Positions 61,067 to 64,000 of a stretch of 64,000 nucleotides of DNA are shown here, piece after piece. Where the stretch lies: NCBI GenBank assembly GCA_937877535.1, contig CALFJF010000039.1, positions 5,265 through 69,264 on the forward strand, given 5' to 3'. Below the pieces are notes generated by a model. It was not told the DNA's origin and made no database searches. It saw nothing but the letters and a program-made list of their open reading frames with translations. Made by a program: the position numbers and the translations under genes. Each line of letters opens with the position of its first letter. The stretch's first letter is position 1. Source of the stretch: an uncultured Treponema sp. GTDB taxonomy: Bacteria; Spirochaetota; Spirochaetia; Treponematales; Treponemataceae.

Positions 61067-62000
61067 AGTAGTTGCCCACTTCTACGTCTTCGAGCACCGC
61101 AATCGCGTCGTCGGCGAGGATTGCCGCAGAGCAGTACAGCGAAAGGAGGTACGAAGCCACGCCCTTGTCGTCGATGCCGCGGAAGCGCACGGAAAGCCCG
61201 CGCCCCGCCTCGTTCTTGAGGTTCGCCTGGAACAGACCCACAACGCCGCGCTTCGCCTCGCCCGTGCGGATAAGGAGGATGTTCGTCTTTCCGCTCTGGC
61301 TCGTCGGCTTTTTGAGGCCGTCAACAAGCAGCTTGTCCGAAGGAATGAGCGGAATTCCGCGCCAAAGGATGAACGTGCCGCCGTTGAGCGTGACCGTTGC
61401 AGGCGGAACGCCACGGCGAGTCGCCTCGCGCTCGAATGCTGCGATGGCGCGCGGGTGGGCGAGGAAGAAACTCGGCTCCTTCCACACCTTGCTGATAAGC
61501 TCGTCAAGGTCGTCAGGCGTGGGGCGGCCGTCCGCGCGGCGCGGCTGGATGTGCTGCTCTGGCGCAATGTTCTTCAAAAGCCCGTAGTCGTCGTTGTTGA
61601 TGAGCTGGCTTTCCTGCCGCTCGCGAAGGCTCTCGATGGCGAGGTTCAGCTGCTCTTTCACCTGGTCGTAGGGGGCACTGTACACGTCCGAAACGGCGGT
61701 GTTCACGTTGATAATCGTGCTGATTGAGTTGAGGCGGTATTCGCGCGGCTTTTCCTCGTACTGCACAAAGCCAGCGGGAATGATGTCGCTCTTTTTGGTC
61801 GCGCTGCAAAGCACGTCGAGCGGGGTGTCGCCCTCCACGACTTTGTTCACGCGGTACAGACCCGTCTCAAGCCCCTTGAACTCAAGGAACTTCGTGAGCC
61901 ATTTGGGGGTGAGCGCACCGTACTGCGGCGCGGTCTTCGTTACGTTCGCAAGGTTGTACGCGGCTGCGGCACCGAGCGCGTTGATTTTGTCTTCTGCCAT
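61050..62000 (-). CDS. Family 2A encapsulin shell protein (SrpI-like)
   Basis: 316 residues from ATG 62000 (GGAG seven nt upstream). The N-terminus GAAAAYNLANVTKTAPQYGA, then LTPKWLTKFLEF and GLYRVNKV matches family 2A encapsulins, HK97-fold proteins that build hollow shells about 24 nm across. The E-loop and core blocks are present (SISTIINVNTAVSDVYSAP, then LESLRERQESQLINNDDYG-type helix, FFLAHPRAIAAFEREA, LIPSDKLLVDG). No cNMP-binding insert, so it is 2A rather than 2B. The cargo gene follows with an overlap. The older labels 'SrpI' or 'major membrane protein' refer to the same family. Confidence 0.92.
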   Translation of the reverse strand: MAEDKINALGAAAAYNLANVTKTAPQYGALTPKWLTKFLEFKGLETGLYRVNKVVEGDTPLDVLCSATKKSDIIPAGFVQYEEKPREYRLNSISTIINVNTAVSDVYSAPYDQVKEQLNLAIESLRERQESQLINNDDYGLLKNIAPEQHIQPRRADGRPTPDDLDELISKVWKEPSFFLAHPRAIAAFEREATRRGVPPATVTLNGGTFILWRGIPLIPSDKLLVDGLKKPTSQSGKTNILLIRTGEAKRGVVGLFQANLKNEAGRGLSVRFRGIDDKGVASYLLSLYCSAAILADDAIAVLEDVEVGNYYDYGE

Positions 62001-62035
62001 GATTTTTCTCCTGTTGGCATCGCTATAAAAATATC

Positions 62036-62050
62036 GCCGATTCAATCGGC
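62036..62050. promoter_or_regulatory. Palindromic operator candidate upstream of the encapsulin gene
   Basis: GCCGATT-C-AATCGGC is a perfect 7-bp palindrome around one base, 36 nt before the encapsulin start, in the only long gap (209 nt) of the operon. The gap is A/T-rich in the middle and could hold an internal promoter; no clean -35/-10 pair is seen. Confidence 0.45.
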
Positions 62051-62209
62051 ACAACGGGAACAACGTTTCCGTCTTTTCTTAAAATAAAATTAACTTTTCC
62101 TATAGATTTAGTAGAAAAATTACAGGAAAAAAACAGCAACGCACCACGCATTGCCGCTTTCTATCGTGCTGACGGCACGGGAACTGGTCAATATCCGCGC
62201 CGTCTGCCA

Positions 62210-63400
62210 TCAGTATTGCGGAACGGTCGGGTCAACGTCGCGTGACCAGCCGTTTATTCCGTCCTTGAGGTTGAAGCACTTGCCCGTAAAGCCCGCTTCC
62301 TGAATCGTGTGGACGGCAAGGATGCTGCGCTTGCCCTCCTTGCAGATGAACACCGTGTCCACGCCCGCGTCAAGCTCGTCCTGCCTTCGCGCAAGCTGCC
62401 CCGTCGGAATGACGAGTGCGCCCGGGAACTTGTAGATTGCGCGCTCGTGCGGCTCGCGCACGTCCACGATGTTGATTTTCTCGCCCGTGTCGATTCTGCG
62501 CTTGAGTTCCTTCGGCTCAAGTGCCTCCACCGCAGCGTCCTCTTCCTTCTTCTTTTTAAGCCCGCAGAATTCCTCGTAGTCGATTGAGTCGAGTTTGGTA
62601 ATCGTCGGGTTCTTGCCGCAAATCGGGCAGTCGGGGTTTTTCTCCAATTTGAGTTCGCGGAACTTCATGTTCCATGCGTCAAAGTGCAGAAGCCTTCCTG
62701 TGAGCGTCTTTGCGCCGCCGATGATGAGCTTGATGATTTCCGCCGCCTGAATCGTGCCGATTATGCCGGGCAAAACGCCGATGACGCCGCCCTCGCCGCA
62801 AGAAGGCACGAGACCTGGTGGCGGCGGCGACGGGTAGACGCAGCGGTAGCACGGCCCGCGCTTTGCGAAGTACACGCTCGCCTGCCCCTCGAACTGGTAG
62901 ATTGCCGCCGAAACGTTGGGCTTTCCGAGCAGCACGCAGGCATCGTTCACGAGGTAGCGCGTGTTGTAGTTGTCCGTGCCGTCGGCAATCACGTCGTACT
63001 CGGCGAACAACTCCAGCGCGTTGTCGCGCGTGAGCGCGAAGTTGTGCATGTTCACGTTCACATACGGGTTTATGCGCTTTATGGCATCGCGCGCGCTTGC
63101 CACCTTGGGGCGACCAACGTCGCGCGTGCCGTGGATAATCTGCCGCTGGAGGTTTGACACCTCAACGTTGTCAAAGTCCAGCAGCCCCAGCGTGCCGATT
63201 CCCGCCGCCGCAAGGTACTGCGCAAGCGGCGCGCCAAGCCCGCCAAGCCCCACGATGAGCACCTTGGCGGCTTTGAGCTTTTCCTGCCCGTCCACGCCCA
63301 CTTCGGGCAGGAGCAGGTGGCGGGAATACCGCTTGATTTCGTCGTTTGAAAGCGCGGTCGTGCGCTCGTCCGCGACAATACTTTCGTTGCTCTCGCTCAC
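62210..63400 (-). CDS. moeZ: E1-like sulfurtransferase MoeZ/MoeB-rhodanese
   Basis: 396 residues from GTG 63400, overlapping the sulfur-carrier gene by 4 nt. Residues ~20-260 are a ThiF/MoeB adenylyltransferase: LIVGLGGLGAPLAQYLAAAG (nucleotide loop), SNLQRQIIH, ADGTDNYNTRYLVND, with zinc knuckles C184-x2-C187 and C258-x2-C261. Residues ~290-390 are a rhodanese with active-site C353 in FICKEGKRS. It would adenylate the carrier's C-terminal glycine and then hand over sulfur from its persulfide to form a thiocarboxylate, as MoeZ does for CysO in mycobacteria. No molybdopterin or thiamine genes are near. Confidence 0.9.
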   Translation of the reverse strand: MSESNESIVADERTTALSNDEIKRYSRHLLLPEVGVDGQEKLKAAKVLIVGLGGLGAPLAQYLAAAGIGTLGLLDFDNVEVSNLQRQIIHGTRDVGRPKVASARDAIKRINPYVNVNMHNFALTRDNALELFAEYDVIADGTDNYNTRYLVNDACVLLGKPNVSAAIYQFEGQASVYFAKRGPCYRCVYPSPPPPGLVPSCGEGGVIGVLPGIIGTIQAAEIIKLIIGGAKTLTGRLLHFDAWNMKFRELKLEKNPDCPICGKNPTITKLDSIDYEEFCGLKKKKEEDAAVEALEPKELKRRIDTGEKINIVDVREPHERAIYKFPGALVIPTGQLARRQDELDAGVDTVFICKEGKRSILAVHTIQEAGFTGKCFNLKDGINGWSRDVDPTVPQY

Positions 63401-63684
63401 GCTCTTCCCCTCCCGCCCGCAATCGCCGGAATGAGCATGATTGTGTCGCCGTCCTTTGTTGCCGTCTCAAGCCCCGAAAGGTTCTTGATGTTCGTCTCGC
63501 CCAAGAAGACATTGACGAACGAGCGCGGATTTCCGTCCTCGTCGAAGAGCGACTTCTTCGCGTCGGGGTACTGGGAAACGAGGTTCTTGAGCACCTCGCC
63601 CACGTTCGCGCCCTCAAAGTCAATCTCAGATTTTCTGTCCGTGTACGCCCGTAGCGTCGTCGGAATAAGCACCGTTACAGCCAT
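63397..63684 (-). CDS. ThiS/MoaD-type sulfur carrier with masked Gly-Gly
   Basis: 95 residues, GGAGG before the ATG. A ubiquitin-like fold as in MoaD/CysO: VTVLIPTTLRAYTD, NVGEVLKNLVSQYP, RSFVNVFLGETNI and KDGDTIMLIPAIAGG. Carrier proteins normally end in Gly-Gly, where the thiocarboxylate forms; here G90-G91 is followed by Arg-Gly-Arg-Ala. The tail must be removed before use, and a JAMM protease gene lies directly upstream. Related cases are QbsE/QbsD and HcyS/HcyD, in which a JAMM protein trims the carrier. The likely product is a cysteine or homocysteine precursor. Confidence 0.88.
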   Translation of the reverse strand: MAVTVLIPTTLRAYTDRKSEIDFEGANVGEVLKNLVSQYPDAKKSLFDEDGNPRSFVNVFLGETNIKNLSGLETATKDGDTIMLIPAIAGGRGRA

Positions 63685-63770
63685 TTTTTCCTCCTATTTT
63701 GATGGCGATTGAGCCTTGCGAAATCGCCCGCACGGGGCTGGCCGTTTAGACAATCTCAATGCCCGCTTTG

Positions 63771-64000
63771 CTAAATCTCTTCAAGCGTCTCCGCTGTGAA
63801 TACGTTGTCGCCCTTCTCGTCGCTCCAGACGAGCGTCCAGTTCTGCACGTCCGCAGCCTTTCCTTTCAGAATGCTCGTGATGAGGAACGAGTAGAGCGGC
63901 ACGGCGTGGCTTCTGTCGTACTCGCTCGGAACGCTTGCGCAGTCAGGGTGCGAGTGGTAGATTCCCACGATGTCGAGCCGATTTCGCCGCGCGTACAACT
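63771..64000 (-). CDS. JAMM/Mec-type metalloprotease, 5' end cut by window edge
   Basis: 75 codons of the C-terminal part are visible, open to the window edge. HSHPDCASVPSEYD gives the JAMM zinc motif H-x-H-P-x7-S-x2-D; the upstream catalytic Glu is outside the window. Then YSFLITSIL and WTLVWSDEKG, as in bacterial Mec/Mov34 proteins of ~130-150 residues. Mycobacterial Mec releases cysteine from CysO-Cys, while QbsD-type enzymes trim the carrier tail; either or both may apply. It stands 86 nt upstream of the carrier gene. Confidence 0.85.
   Translation of the reverse strand, partial: LYARRNRLDIVGIYHSHPDCASVPSEYDRSHAVPLYSFLITSILKGKAADVQNWTLVWSDEKGDNVFTAETLEEI

Noticed and set aside
59501..61727. 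Two plus-strand open frames of over 320 codons across the desulfurase and encapsulin genes
   Set aside because: They are shadows of G+C-rich genes on the minus strand; their products are Arg-rich or low-complexity with no family motif.
61050..62000. Phage capsid or prophage remnant
   Set aside because: The HK97-type protein matches family 2A encapsulins and has a metabolic cargo gene; no portal, terminase or protease is nearby.
62210..63684. Molybdopterin or thiamine biosynthesis as the role of the carrier and E1 genes
   Set aside because: No moa, mog or thi partner is adjacent; JAMM, desulfurase, encapsulin and cysE point to cysteine-type sulfur transfer instead.

Overview
The window looks like chromosomal DNA of a treponeme (Spirochaetota). 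The evidence is a flagellar sheath protein FlaA, a spirochaete-type spiro-SPASM protein, a short FliM-like switch protein, many lipoproteins with loose lipoboxes, and a generally A/T-rich coding style. A pectinesterase lipoprotein at the left edge suggests a gut or oral carbohydrate-degrading Treponema. The species cannot be named from sequence alone. I see no insertion sequence, phage, CRISPR array or rRNA, and no gene-free stretch longer than 300 bases.

Layout. 1-8.9 kb: pectinesterase lipoprotein (cut by the edge), a type IIA topoisomerase B subunit, tRNA-Asp and tRNA-Pro, a FliM-like protein, LMW phosphatase, phosphoribosyltransferase, a large exported beta-rich protein and rnhB. 9-16.4 kb: acyl-CoA ligase, small lipoprotein, RlpA, ilvB, a frameshifted Fur-like gene, and a ComFB-domain protein. 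16.6-23 kb: an aconitase and a seryl-tRNA synthetase, both clearly richer in G+C than their neighbours, with a lipoprotein/PilZ-like pair and an AI-2E-type permease between them. 23-31 kb: a SIMPL lipoprotein, a TPR protein, SMC, a DEAD-box helicase and a glycosyltransferase. 31-37 kb: an RsbU/RsbV/RsbW-like partner-switching module, then a ParB-fold protein, a phosphoesterase and a TPR protein with a decayed nuclease-like tail. 37-43 kb: an exported protein with fifteen 22-residue repeats, a nested-hairpin repeat element, then mutL, xseB and xseA. 43-52.6 kb: a sugar-modification-like cluster (spiro-SPASM, glycosyltransferase-like, a SpsF/PseG/methyltransferase triple fusion, ATP-grasp) leading into an amidase, a GerM-like lipoprotein and flaA. 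52.6-58 kb: a RelA-like synthetase fused to TPRs, DinG, another ATP-grasp enzyme, and an operon of tRNA-Val, tRNA-Pro and a tiny zinc-ribbon gene.

58.2-64 kb is the most striking region. A serine acetyltransferase (cysE) faces a G+C-rich operon encoding, in order, a JAMM protease (cut by the edge), a ThiS/MoaD-type sulfur carrier whose Gly-Gly is masked by four extra residues, a MoeZ-like E1-rhodanese, a family 2A (SrpI-like) encapsulin shell protein, and a SufS-type cysteine desulfurase with a ~180-residue low-complexity N-terminal extension typical of encapsulin cargo. I infer a nanocompartment-based sulfur storage and transfer system coupled to a protease-activated sulfur carrier and to serine activation for cysteine synthesis. 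The base composition suggests it was acquired horizontally, perhaps from a G+C-richer relative.
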